Assembly (NCBI GenBank): GCA_040285825.1
Contig: JAUPSS010000006.1
Coordinates: 1,178,001 to 1,242,000, forward strand
Origin: Eukaryota sp. TZLM1-RC
Lineage: Eukaryota; Metamonada: BaSk clade
Length of the DNA: 64,000 bases
Direction of reading: 5' to 3'
A program made the translations under genes and the position numbers. Below the pieces are notes generated by a model. That model saw nothing but the letters and a program-made list of their open reading frames with translations, did not search any database and was not told the DNA's origin. Below are positions 30,735 through 41,751 of this stretch, one piece after another. Every line of letters starts with the position of its first letter. Within the stretch, counting starts at the first letter, position 1.

Positions 30735-32773
30735 CTAAATCCATTTACTAGCCAATACAATAGAATTGGCAAGCAACCTGTCACCATCAGTTGAGCTTTG
30801 CCAGCCATTACCACTATAATCACTACTCCAACAAGCACAACCAAACTCCACAATTCTACCTTGTACTATTTTATTCTTTGCAATTAAAGGACTTCCATTA
30901 GACACACTTGCCAACAAGGTTCCATTCACAAGTTGGGCATCTTGACGAGCATGAGGAACAGAAAAAGAGTTGACATTTGTGAATATTGGGTCATTTGACT
31001 TTGTTTTAACAATGTTTTGTTGTGATGAAAGATCAGCATCATTACCCCCCCTAAAGCAAGAGTAATTGAACCCTTGGGGGCTTCTTGATGGATTCCAGTT
31101 GAACAATACCAAACCTTTACCAGCTTCTAACAGCTGGTTGAGGTATTGGCCTGGACATCGGACATGGGCAGGATCAAAAACCACAACATCAAAGGGTAGA
31201 AGTTCATTGTAATTGTTGATGGCATTACCACTTGAATTAAAAACAACTTCTAAATCCTCCCAATTTTCAGTTAAACCTTTATTAAGCTTGGTAATTAGGT
31301 CGTTTATGGCACCTGAATAAACCCAAACCCCAACACTAATTTTGAACATCAATTCCCTTCCTAATAATTTTCTGGAAATTTCACCAATATTGTACCTTGA
31401 ACAATTCTTTTTAATTACCTTCTCCAACCATTCTTCTTTTCTTTTATTTAAAGAATTTGTTAAAGTAATATTTGATAATAAATTATTTGGAATAGTTGGT
31501 AATTCTGGAACTAATTCAAATGAATAATTATCAATAACCTTGCTTAATAACAAAGAATTAGAATGTTGAATTGCAAAATTAACAACATTAATAAATTCTT
31601 GATTGGAAAACCTGCCAAATTCCAATTTAGAAATAACTAAATCAAAATCAATATCAAAAACTAAATTTGATTCAAGGTTAAAGAGCCAAATAAAATCTGA
31701 AACATTAATTGATTTTGAATTATTAATAAAATTGGCAATTAATTATTGTTTTAATTCCAAGTCAACTTCAAGAGGAATTAATTCATCTATTTCATCTCTT
31801 AAAGGGACACAATCTTGACCAAATTGGGCAGCAAAGACAAGTTCTTGAGAACTTTTTGAAAAATTCAGCTTGTCAACATCAATCAATTCCTTTCCAAGTA
31901 ATTTCCTAATAAAGATAGCTTAAAACCAATAGTTTCAGATTCTAAATTATCAAAACAAGTAAATAAAGTAGTTTTAAATTCATCAAATACATTTTGAATC
32001 TTTTGAATCTCTTCCTGAGCTCTTTCCTTCACATTGCCATCAAAAGCAAGTGATTCTTCGACAGTTTTCGACGACTCTAGCTGCTGAAGCTTTAAACTAG
32101 ATTGTCTGATCAAATCACCAATCAAATCATGTAAAATTGATTGGGTTTGATTGAGGCTTTCCCTCACAACCGATTCTACTCTATCCCCTGATTGAGCCAA
32201 GGAGGGTGCAATAGTGGAAACTCTTGCTTGAAACTCATCCATTTGTTTGGCAAAGACTTCCTTGGCTTGTGAAAATGACACAAGAGCTTCATGGTGTTGA
32301 GAGTGGCCATGAGGCAAGCCACATGAATCGCACAAAGCAACCTTACACTTGGTGCAATAATGCTCGATTTCCTTGTTCTTGTGGTGAGGGCATTTGGGAA
32401 GGGAGACGTTGGATTTTTGTGAGAGAGGGACGACAGTGTGGTATTGAAGGGCCTTGAGGTTGTGGAGGAAAGAAGAGCAGTCGTGGCAGTAAGAATGATC
32501 ACAATCAGAGCAAAATAAACCAGCAGCAGCTTCTTCGCATTGAAAGCAGGGTTCAGCGGCAGGAGAGTGATGTGAGGAGGCTTCGATGATGTCGCGCAGT
32601 GTGATATTTATGCGATGACACATCAAGGGAATCTCCTCGCGGCATTGGGGACAGGAAGAACGTTGCTTCTTGGAGGGCAACAGACATCGATCACGACAGA
32701 AGCTATGACCACATGGGAGCGTAGTCGGTTGCTCCATGATCTGAAGGCATATTCCGCATTCTAGGTGAGACAT
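30735..32773 (-). pseudogene. RING/B-box-Rossmann gene, broken copy
   Basis: It aligns along its whole length with the intact gene at 52503-54542 (2039 versus 2040 bp). RING, both B-boxes and the coiled coil are open from 32773 to 31883. A one-base deletion in an A-run at about 31900-31906 shifts the frame. A nonsense TAA (CAA TAA) follows at 31743-31745. The C-terminal half (31625-30735) is again open and includes the full Rossmann-like domain. Two independent lesions make it a pseudogene, though an RNA-level N-terminal RING/B-box protein of ~296 residues could still be made. Confidence 0.88.
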
Positions 32774-32850
32774 TGGATGAATAAGACGATGAATGGCGAG
32801 AGAAGTTGGTTAAAAGGACATTATTTGTCATGCTACGTGTCACTTAGGTT
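32765..32850 (-). promoter_or_regulatory. conserved 5' flank of RING/B-box genes
   Basis: It matches 52425-52510 including a GACACGTA...GCATGAC block and a TTTTAACCAACTTCTCTC block just before the start codon. Conservation upstream of the ATG in both genes, and in two orphan copies, marks the promoter and leader of this family. Confidence 0.6.
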
Positions 32851-33039
32851 TTGCTTCATCAAATTATACAAAATAACGACAGTCATTCTTAAAACAAGTA
32901 GTTTATTGAATCGTAAAAAACTGTTCATTTTTTTTGCTTGTGTGAATGCATTATTCAGAGTATAAAAAATAAACATCATTTTTTGGTAATTTTATTTTAT
33001 TGTTTAATTTTAATTTGGACCAAGGTTCACTGTTTTTTT

Positions 33040-33090
33040 TTCATTTTGAAATTTTTAGCATTTGAAAGAGGAATACCATTATCATTATTT
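33040..33090 (-). mobile_element. LINE B scrap
   Basis: The minus strand reads NGIPLSNAKNF, similar to DNPLSNAENF in family B. The rest of 32850-33635 shows nothing recognisable. Confidence 0.4.
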
Positions 33091-33635
33091 TCTATTGTAG
33101 CTTCCTTGATTTCTCAACTGTTGTGTATTAATTGGATTGATATTTTATGAAGAATCAACTATAAAAATTTGAATAATGAAACTAAATCTCTTTATTAATT
33201 GATTGATTTTTAATTCTTAATTTTCACTTCATTTTTTGAATTTGTTTTTTGTTTAGTCCTTGTGTTTATACTCTTTCCACAAAAAGTGAGGAGGTTTGGT
33301 TATGAAGGTTATTCATAGTACAAGGTGGCAATTCTAATTCTAGAAATGTTTGCTTTTCTAGTTTGATGATCAAAGACCACCAACTCTAACTGATGTACAG
33401 TCAATTATACTAAAAAATAATATTGTGGCCGAAATGAATTTGATCAAATAAAAGAAGTAAAAAATTGAAAATGGATTTTAAGGTTACCGGAAACTTTTTC
33501 GAATATGGACTAAATAAGGCTTTTATAATACTTACAATATTTTCCTGAATTTGGGAATTGTCAACGAATGCAGACTTTCTGGAAATTTTGACAATTCCTG
33601 CAATTGGACCAAATTTTAAATTCAATTTCAGTACT

Positions 33636-33856
33636 TCTTTGACAATTTTTGTTGAAGCTTTTTACAGCAAAACTGTAAATTAAATAGAGATCGATCGGTT
33701 TGGAATTTCTTGAATTGATTGAGGAAAACATTTGGTCCAAATTTGTGGCGGTAATTTTTCAAGTTCACAAGATAACTCAAACAAATAGGGACTACAATTG
33801 GGGACTAACAGATGAGAATCATCAGGAAATCTACGAGAAAATTCATAAATAAAATT
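33636..33856 (-). mobile_element. inverted 5' segment of a LINE family B insertion
   Basis: Its reverse complement matches 63523-63740 of the other family B copy. It lies immediately upstream of a direct-orientation segment that begins at the equivalent of 63803. This is the layout left by twin priming. Confidence 0.85.
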
Positions 33857-34534
33857 TTTGCAAATCTTTTACAAGATATGTGTGACAGTACTTCTTCTGC
33901 CTTAGTAACAACAATTCCACAAGTTTATGGTACTCTCTTATCCGATTCTGCTTGGACTCTGAATATGAGATTTCGTTCCTTTATCTGGCCTGATAATTTA
34001 CCTCATAATTTAATTTGTAAATGTTCTCGAGAAATTACAACTACTCATTTGTTAAATTGTAAACATTTTATTACTTTTAGAAGCAAGGTTCATGATGCTG
34101 TAAGAGACCAGTTATATTGTATGTGTAAATCTCATAGAATTGAATCCTTCTTGGAACCTTTGTTGTCAAATCTGTTTGATGCTGAAAATGATTTTCATAA
34201 GAATAATAGAGGTGATGTCATATTACCTGGATTAGATGGAAGCTTTATTTTATTGGATGTAATGTCTGTTGATCCTTGTAATGCCTCAAATGAAAGGCTT
34301 TTTAATTCTGAAATTGATAATCCCCTTTCAAATGCTGAAAATTTTAAATTCAAAAAATACAATGAACCTTTGTCCAAATTGGCCAGTCTACAGCATGCAA
34401 AATACAATTTGTATCCATTTATATTTTCCCTTTTTGGTTCACTTGCACCAACTGCTTTACGTTTTTTGGATGATTTTGAAATGATTGTAAAGAGAAGAAC
34501 TGGCAGAAATTTCAACAGGTTGTTTTGGCAAAAT
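33857..34534 (+). mobile_element. LINE family B, direct 3' part (first piece)
   Basis: Open frame from 33812 to the junction. Motifs: CKCSREITTTHLLNC, FRSKVHDAVRD, NRGDVILPG, LLDVMSVDP, FKFKKYNEPL and RTGRNFNRLFWQN. It is interrupted by a LINE family A insertion and resumes at 36861. Confidence 0.9.
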
Positions 34535-36849
34535 CTATTTAATTTATTGAATTTGCACACTTGATTAAATTAAATCATAACTAATGGGACGACTATCATT
34601 AAACCAAGATTTCCTCTACAAAATCTTGATTTGCTTGCTGTCTAGCTAAAGCTTCTCTAATTCGATTGAAAAACTGCGGTAATCTATTAATAATGGCAAA
34701 TTGAATCCGTGAACGCCATAAAAAAATATCAAATCTTTTCATTGTTTTTTCTTTCACCATTTTTTGGAAGTCATCCAAAAAAAGTTTCTGCTCAACTGAT
34801 AATCTTCCATTTATCGAAAATGGGAAAGCAATAAAAACCAGCTGTGTATTTCTATCGATATTTGCATCTTCAATTTCTTTATCATATTTTCTATGTTTTT
34901 CTTTTGCTTTAAAATCCAGAGCAGCCACAGGATTAAGTTTTCTTCTGTGAACCAAAGTATCGTTTGCAACATTACATGAGACAAAGTCAACAATAGCTTC
35001 AGAATTATCAATCCAATCACAGTATACATCACCTCTATCATCAGAACCAAAATTATTCAGAGAAAGTGTTTCTTTCAGCAGGGGCTCTTTGATACAAGAT
35101 ATCCTTGCAGTTTGTGCCATATTGAAAACAGTGTCTCTAACAGCATTATGTAATGAAGAACGATAAGTTATCAATTTAGAGCAATTTAGAGCATGGCGCA
35201 AAGTGAGTTGAGGTGAATTCGAACAAATACATTTTTCTTTTGATAATAATTGGTTAATGGGGATGTTCAAATATAATCTCATTTTTGTTACAAATGCTTC
35301 ATTAGTAGCACACAATCCAAATCTTCGTGGTTCAATGGTTACAAAAAGTGAAGAATCTGACACCTTGTTTTCACAAACACCCTTTTCCAATAACAATGAG
35401 TGAAGATCTTGATTTAAAACAGCCGAGCTGCAAATATTATTATAAAGATCTTTTTCATACATTCCAGTCAATCTTTTCTGTAATGTTCGAAGAGTATACT
35501 TCAAATTTAAAACATTTTTTTCTGGAATATTGCCATTGAATGATTGGGGAAAACATCGACCCCATTTTTCTACATCAATTCTTGAAATTTCTTCATTTAA
35601 TGCAAAAACAGTGGAACTTTGCGTTGTCATCAATAAATCTTCCCAATCTGCAAATCTTACGGAGAACTCAAAGATTGCATTTCTGCATCCACCAACAAAA
35701 GCACACGAGGTAAGAATAGAAGCCTTCGTCCACCCTAAACCACCATATTGTGGACTAAGGTAAGCATGATCTGGAATTTGAAACATTTTACATCCCAGTA
35801 ATTGAGACAGAACTTTTGTACGTAACTCATTAAACTTTTGAGCCAAAGGTCTAGTGACGAGAGGATTTGTAGATCGAAATATATGATTAAAATTGGAACT
35901 AAAACACAGTCTTATAATGGTAAATTTGATGTGTTTTTTTATATCTAAATTCATCATTCGGTCAATTTTGACAGAAATTGAGTTCAACTTTTCAAACAAT
36001 TTTTTGGTAATTTCATCATTATTTCCTAAAAACGAACCCAAATGACGAATAGCATCAATTGAATATAATTTGGCTTGAATTTCAATATCATCAATTATTG
36101 TGGAAACTGGAGAATTCGATAACAAAACACATTTAAGTAAATTAAGTCGGAGACCAATTTTGGTAAATAATTCTTTAAAACATACAGTTGCTTTTTTCAC
36201 AATATTTAAATCACCAATAAGCACAACATCATCCATATATGCAATCATTTTTAGTGAAGGAAACATCTCTTGAATTTGCAGTAGAATAGGATGAATGGCC
36301 AAACAAAACAAAAGAGGTCCTAACGGATCTCCTTGCTTTACGCCACTTGATGAAATCAAAATGTTGTTCCCAAAATGTAAATTAGAATATGTGCAATATG
36401 TTGATTGAAAATATGGTATTAATTCTGGCATATATTGCAATAAAGCACCATGGATACTGCAACGACTTAGCGAATTGAAAGCATTACTAAAATCCAATGA
36501 CATGCAAACATTGGATTCATTTTGACGAAATAAGACATCAGTAGCAAAAATCGCTGAAGAGACTCCATCTGTAGTATTTATACCATATTGAAAGGGTAAT
36601 AAAATCTTTTTAGCTTTTTCATTGAACCTGCTTAAGCAACACGCAGAAAAAATATTATGTAAGCTCTCAGAGACTGCAATAGGACGAACATCCATTTTTG
36701 AATTTTTGACAAGTGCAGTCAAACGAGAACTTCTTAATTCTTCTGGGTACTTGCGTTGACCAGATAATATTTGGTTGAAAAATTTGGTCAATAAACCAAG
36801 GCAATCTTCTGAAGAAACAATCGCGGCTTTTACATGATCAATAGGCAAA
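34535..36849 (-). mobile_element. LINE family A, 5'-truncated, nested in LINE B
   Basis: An 11-bp duplication, TTTGGCAAAAT, sits at 34524-34534 and 36850-36860. Outside it, the family B reading frame continues on both sides. The minus-strand 3' end shows the family A terminus. Length about 2.3 kb, truncated in the reverse transcriptase fingers. Confidence 0.9.
34599..36849 (-). CDS. LINE A protein: reverse transcriptase and nuclease (N-terminus missing)
   Basis: One uninterrupted frame of about 750 residues belongs to the element; it runs on to 36932 only through antisense LINE B sequence. Order: LPIDHVKAA (fingers), RPIAVSES, FSNAFNSLSR, SSGVKQGDPLGPLLFC, the active site AYMDDVVLIG, a GWTKASILTSCAFVGG thumb, CICSNSPQLTLRHALNC (zinc motif), YRSSLHNAVRD, DRGDVYCDW, VDFVSCNV and EKHRKYD. 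RGD...D...K..KY resembles the restriction-like endonuclease of R2/CRE LINEs. It is the only long intact LINE frame here, although the element has lost its 5' zinc knuckles. Confidence 0.88.
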
Positions 36850-37028
36850 TTTGGCAAAATAGAATAGTGTTTTCTATTTTTAAGGGGATGTTGAAGATGG
36901 TTTCTGATGCTTTGCTTTCTCTTGGATCTCACTATGAGAGAGTTGCATCTAGTGTTTTTGTTTTGGGAGAGATGGATTTTTTGGATGTTGATTTATAGGT
37001 TTAGAATATAATTAAATTTAAAAAAAAT
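36850..37028 (+). mobile_element. LINE family B, 3' end after the nested insertion
   Basis: It resumes at RIVFSIFKGM and ends with LDVDL and TAG at 36996-36998, followed by an A-rich tail. It matches the end of the 11-kb copy (RIVFSIFKGM...EDVEF). Confidence 0.85.
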
Positions 37029-37273
37029 TTCAGTACTAAATTTTCAGAAACGGTTTTTAAAGAAGAAGTACAAACAATGTGCAAAATTTGTAATTCAAAG
37101 TTTGTTGATTTTAAAATTCCCATTTTCCACCTAAATTAAACACTCTGTTCGTTGTTATCCAATCATAAAAAATATTACTTGTTACCAGTACTTGGTATTT
37201 GTTTAAATCATTATGAAACAAACCCTTGGTATTAATTTCTATTCTTAAATTGATTTTTCAAAACTATTTCTTT

Positions 37274-38668
37274 TTATTTTGTTATTACATCTATTAAATC
37301 ATATACAGAATCAAACTCAAAATCAACAAACTTACCATTAACAACTTCCTCTACAAAATCCTTCATGAATCTCCCTCCAATCGCCGTAAATGAAGCTCCA
37401 TGGCATTCATCAAGCTCTCTTATCGATATTGCAGCTATGGTCCGCTGATCATACAGTTGAGGAAGCATGTGTGATAGCACAGACATCCTAAACATGTCCA
37501 AAAACCCTGCCCTACTACAATCCTTGTCTCTCTCGGTCATAAAAGGCTCCATGTAATCTGGTGGGGCAAGATCAACAAGAAAAGGAGCTAGAGAATTTAA
37601 AAGTTGAAATATTCTTGGTTGATTGAATTGCAAAGAATTCGTAATAGAATCAGGACCTCCAAAATTCTTCAAGGGAGAGATGCCTTCTATAGCAAAAGAA
37701 TCCAACCCAATTGAATAAGTAAAAATAGAATACATTGATGCCGAACCTAACGAAACAACCCTGGTGAAGTTCACCTTGTATAAAGCGGTTGAAAGTAGAG
37801 ATAAATGAACAGTGTGCGTGTACCGATCTTTATCATCGACAAGGGGGTCAATAACACACGTCACCACGTCACGTGATGCCAGCGCATCAACTATTGGTAA
37901 GGTGACATGTGGTGTTGATTCTAATGGTGGCATTATTAAAGTTGAACTTGATAAATCCTCACTTCGCACGTCATGACTGCACAACAAGCTACCCACAGCT
38001 CCTCTTTCGTCCACCAAAGTAAAACTATATGGAAGGGTGGTGTAGATGCATGATGGCCGATGATAAACACCTAAAAGCGCCGTGATGGCCATAAGAATAG
38101 TAATGAGGTGTGTTATTAAAAAGATGAAAACAAAGACAAACGGGGCAAGGGAATCACGAATTCTAAAAAACCTTTTCCTTGACTTGTGTTGGAACATCAC
38201 GTGGGTGTTGAAGAAGCCAAATGATGGGTTAATAGAGAAGGTTCTGTTAAGTGACCTGACGGGACTCTTCCCCACAGGACTCTTAGCCAAGGGGTTGAGA
38301 ACGTTGGTGTTGGTGGGAGGAGGTCTGTACTTGGAACTGCGGATGGTGAGGTAGAAGAAGAGTGAGCATGTGGGGAGAAGGAAGGATGGAACGAGAGAGG
38401 AATGTCGGATGAGGAAGAAGCGTAGGAGAGAGACTATGAAGGCGAGGATGAAGATAACTGAGGAGAGAGAGAATAGAAAGCGAAGAAAGTAGACACGACG
38501 TTTATGTTCACGATTAAAGCATAGCCAACCATATCGATCAGCTACAAAGAAGCAAAAAGATGTGAGTACGAGAAGGAGGCCAGAGAAGTATGAATGAGTA
38601 TCAATGGCTGAAAGCACGACAGTTATGCCAATGACCGTCCCTGAGAGGCACAAAGATGCAACAGGCAT
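37274..38668 (-). CDS. membrane protein with lumenal/cytosolic globular domain, unknown
   Basis: An intact 464-residue frame. Membrane helices are visible at about 5-22, 28-45, 64-85, 92-110 and 173-200. The C-terminal ~260 residues are globular. The stretch RVVSLGSASMYSIF could be a G-x-S-x nucleophile elbow of an alpha/beta hydrolase, and a C-terminal DECHGASF might supply other active-site residues, but this is a weak guess. The N-terminal loop has Pro/Ser/Lys-rich repeats (LAKSPVGKSPVRS). I do not recognise the family. A LINE B 3' scrap starts 80 bp upstream of its start codon. Confidence 0.7.
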   Translation of the reverse strand: MPVASLCLSGTVIGITVVLSAIDTHSYFSGLLLVLTSFCFFVADRYGWLCFNREHKRRVYFLRFLFSLSSVIFILAFIVSLLRFFLIRHSSLVPSFLLPTCSLFFYLTIRSSKYRPPPTNTNVLNPLAKSPVGKSPVRSLNRTFSINPSFGFFNTHVMFQHKSRKRFFRIRDSLAPFVFVFIFLITHLITILMAITALLGVYHRPSCIYTTLPYSFTLVDERGAVGSLLCSHDVRSEDLSSSTLIMPPLESTPHVTLPIVDALASRDVVTCVIDPLVDDKDRYTHTVHLSLLSTALYKVNFTRVVSLGSASMYSIFTYSIGLDSFAIEGISPLKNFGGPDSITNSLQFNQPRIFQLLNSLAPFLVDLAPPDYMEPFMTERDKDCSRAGFLDMFRMSVLSHMLPQLYDQRTIAAISIRELDECHGASFTAIGGRFMKDFVEEVVNGKFVDFEFDSVYDLIDVITK

Positions 38669-38744
38669 CGGCTAAAGTAGTAGTGACAAAAAGTGGCAAC
38701 TAGTCGAGAATAGAGGATTGTGGAGATTCTGAATTAAATTAAAT

Positions 38745-38860
38745 AAATATCTTCCCTTTCTCTTGGATCTCATTATGAGACAGTGTCATCTAGTTGTTTT
38801 GTTTTGGGAGAGAAGGAGTATTTAGATGTTGATTTTTAAGTTTTTGAATAAACAAATTGT
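38745..38860 (+). mobile_element. LINE family B 3' terminal scrap
   Basis: It reads SLSLGSHYETVSSS and LGEKEYLDVDF then a stop, matching the end of the 33.9-37.0 kb copy. The following 38861-39207 holds nothing recognisable. Confidence 0.7.
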
Positions 38861-39207
38861 AATTTTTGGTCATGGAAAAGTATTGATAGTATTTTAGTTA
38901 AAATTTGATGTCCATCACTTTCCTATGCTCTACTGACTTGATTTTCTCAAATGAAGATTTATTTGGACCAAACTAATCAAACCGTTTGCTGTACATGTTG
39001 TTTTGCAATACGTACTTGCTGTCTCTTTACTCAGTTGAATTGTGTAAGAAAATAGAAACTGGATCAGGGTCAAAAGAGGGCTATGTCCTTCTTTCTTGTG
39101 AATCGTTTATGAGCACTGTCAGAAACAGTGGATTTGAACAACAACAATGCTGTCTCTAACAATTAGTTTGTTTTACGAATAAACAACATTTATTAAAATT
39201 TATTTAT

Positions 39208-41259
39208 TTAAACACATTCACCACACCAAGCAACAGCATTGGCTATTAATAAATGACCATCAGATGAGGCATGCCAGTTGCCTGCATGTGCATGGATGTC
39301 ACTGCTGAGAGAAAAGAAGCCAAATTCAACTAATCTACCACTAGCAACAATCTTCTTGGCAATTAAAGGAGTACCGTTATTGATAGTAGCAACCACAGTT
39401 CCACTGGTGAAGTTTGCGCTTATTCTCCCAGCATTTGAAGAAAAAGAACTGACATTTTTAAGTAAAGGATCATCAGGAAGTGTTGGAGTCATGGTGACGT
39501 AATTTTCTCTTGATTGTTGATAAAAGTTGAACTGTCCTCCATCAAAACAAGAGTAATTAAAACCATTTGCTGGCTGAGCATTGAACAAAACCAAACCTTT
39601 TCCTGATTCAAGTATTTGGTTAAGAAAAGAAGCTGTCCACCTCATGCTATAAGTCTCCACAACAACAACATCAAAAGCACTCAATTCATTGAAATTGTTT
39701 ACTTCCCGACCTGGACTAATTGAAATCTCAACGTGATTCCAATTCTGATTAAATCCTTTTCTAAGCATGGAAACTATATCATCTAGATAATTATCCCCAG
39801 TAGAACAGTAAACCCCAACATTAAGCCTTTTAAAACAAACTTCCCTTCCCAATAACCTTTTAGAAACTTCTCTAATATTACCTTGATTACAACTAACATT
39901 TACCACCTTCTCCAACCAAACTTCCTTATTACCATCAACAACATTAGAAAGGGTCAAATTAGAAAGGAAATCGACAGGAATTTCAACGACTTCTGGTAAT
40001 GATTGGAATTGGTAATTGTCGATAACTTTGACTATCAAATCAGTTAAGGAGTGGCTAATTCCAAAATTTAAAATATTGGTGAATTCTTCTTGACCTAAAT
40101 CCCCAAAATCAATTTTGTTGGTAATAGATTTTATCTCTGCAATGTTGAGAAATTCGGAAAATTGAAGAAGCCAAATAAAATCAATTGATTTAATTACCCT
40201 AGATTGAGCAAAAAATAATGAAATTGTTTTTGATTTTAAATCATTAGGAATTTCACAAGAAAGAATTTCCCCAATAATTTCCCTATTAATGGTACAAATA
40301 GAATCAAATTGCACTGCCATGAGGACCTCTTGAGCTCTTTTCGAAATATTAAAGCTGCTGACATCTACAAAATCTTGATTGAGTAATTTTCTAAATAAAG
40401 TCAATTTGAAATTTTTGGTAAAATTCTCAATATTTTGAAAGCTTTCTAACCAAATATTTTGGTATTCTTGCAAAATATCAATAGCATTTCCTACACATTC
40501 AATACCTTTTTCCTTCAATTGTCCATCAATCAAGAGATTTTCATCAAAAACCTCACCACAATCAATTTGATTGATTAGGGTAGCTGATTGTCTGATCAAA
40601 TCAGCAATCAAATCATTCAAAATTGATTGACCAGTCGAAAGAGTTTCCTTGACCACTTGGTCAACTCTTTCGGTTGGTTCGGGTAAGCTAAGCGTACACG
40701 TGCTCAATGCTTCCTGCAATGTCTTCACCTCCTCAGTGACAGCTTCCTTGGCATCGAGAAGAGGGATCAATTGCTGGTTGTGGGCAGCGTGACCTTCCAA
40801 TAGACCACAAGAATCACAGATTGCTACCTTGCATTGGGTACAGAAGTACTCCAGGTTCTTGGTCTTATGGCGAGGACACTTGACGGAGGCTAGGGAGGCT
40901 TTCTTTTCGAGAGGGACGATGTTGTGGTTCTTTAGCAATCTATGTTCATGAAGTTGAGATGAGCATTCTTGGCAGAGAACACCATCACATTGCTCGCAGA
41001 AGAGAGTGGCATCGGCTTGAAGACAGTCATTGCAGACGGGTGATTCCTTTGGTTTCTGGTTGAGAGCATCGATCGCCTCGATTAGGGCTATGTTGATTGA
41101 GAGAGTTTGTTGGGAGACGTTTTTGCGACAGGAGGGACATGTGGAGTTGGACTTCAACCATTTAGAGAGACATTTAGTTCGACAAAAGCTATGACCACAA
41201 GTAAGGGTTGTGGGTTCTTCCATTGTTTTAAGACATATGCCACATTCAAGAAGACTCAT
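39208..41259 (-). CDS. RING/B-box protein with C-terminal Rossmann-like domain (long form 2)
   Basis: An intact 683-residue frame, about the same length as the 52.5-kb gene but clearly diverged throughout. RING at 6-46 (CGIC, CGHSFCRTKC, CPSC), B-box 1 (CNDC...CQECSSQLH), B-box 2 (CPRHKTK...CDSCGLLEGH), a coiled coil, a helical middle region (~310-480), then the C-terminal domain from VGVYCSTGDN to the end (AFDVVVVE, GKGLVLFN, WHASSDGHLLIANAVAW). It likely acts as an E3 ubiquitin ligase scaffold; the C-terminal domain's ligand is unknown. Its first 9 codons and upstream DNA are duplicated in tandem. Confidence 0.88.
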   Translation of the reverse strand: MSLLECGICLKTMEEPTTLTCGHSFCRTKCLSKWLKSNSTCPSCRKNVSQQTLSINIALIEAIDALNQKPKESPVCNDCLQADATLFCEQCDGVLCQECSSQLHEHRLLKNHNIVPLEKKASLASVKCPRHKTKNLEYFCTQCKVAICDSCGLLEGHAAHNQQLIPLLDAKEAVTEEVKTLQEALSTCTLSLPEPTERVDQVVKETLSTGQSILNDLIADLIRQSATLINQIDCGEVFDENLLIDGQLKEKGIECVGNAIDILQEYQNIWLESFQNIENFTKNFKLTLFRKLLNQDFVDVSSFNISKRAQEVLMAVQFDSICTINREIIGEILSCEIPNDLKSKTISLFFAQSRVIKSIDFIWLLQFSEFLNIAEIKSITNKIDFGDLGQEEFTNILNFGISHSLTDLIVKVIDNYQFQSLPEVVEIPVDFLSNLTLSNVVDGNKEVWLEKVVNVSCNQGNIREVSKRLLGREVCFKRLNVGVYCSTGDNYLDDIVSMLRKGFNQNWNHVEISISPGREVNNFNELSAFDVVVVETYSMRWTASFLNQILESGKGLVLFNAQPANGFNYSCFDGGQFNFYQQSRENYVTMTPTLPDDPLLKNVSSFSSNAGRISANFTSGTVVATINNGTPLIAKKIVASGRLVEFGFFSLSSDIHAHAGNWHASSDGHLLIANAVAWCGECV

Positions 41260-41748
41260 TGGATGTTGATTAGTCTAATAAAAGGTTTGAAATTTCTGGA
41301 GAAGAGATAATTTTGATTGGTGAGTTCAACAAAATCTAAATGAATGTAAAGGGTTTGTTTTGAAAGAAATGGACTACTTAGATGTTGATTCAAATGCTGT
41401 TTACTGTATAAGTTTGCTCAATGCAAATCCTGTATTTGAAAGTGGATTAAAAGTGATGCTGATTGATACTCGCTTATTTCAAAAACTAGGACATATGCCA
41501 CATTCAAGAAGACTCATTGGATGTTGATTAGTCTAATAAAAGGTTTGAAATTTCTGGAGAAGAGATAATTTTGATTGGTGAGTTCAACAAAATCTAAATG
41601 AATGTAAAGGGTTTGTTTTGAAAGAAATGGACTACTTAGATGTTGATTCAAATGCTGTTTACTGTATAAGTTTGCTCAATGCAAATCCTGTATTTGAAAG
41701 TGGATTAAAAGTGATGCTGATTGATACTCGCTTATTTCAAAAACTAGG
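41233..41748. repeat. 258-bp tandem duplication over the gene start
   Basis: 41233-41490 and 41491-41748 are practically identical. Each copy contains the minus-strand start codon and first codons of the 39.2-41.3 kb gene plus ~230 bp of upstream DNA. The second copy has no coding body. A LINE B-like scrap (EMDYLDVDS) lies in each unit. Confidence 0.88.
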
Positions 41749-41751
41749 AAA

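Noticed and set aside
36880-36998. A host gene fragment repeated at 36.9 and 38.75 kb
   Set aside because: Comparison with the 11-kb LINE shows it is the C-terminus of LINE family B, continuing across the nested LINE A.
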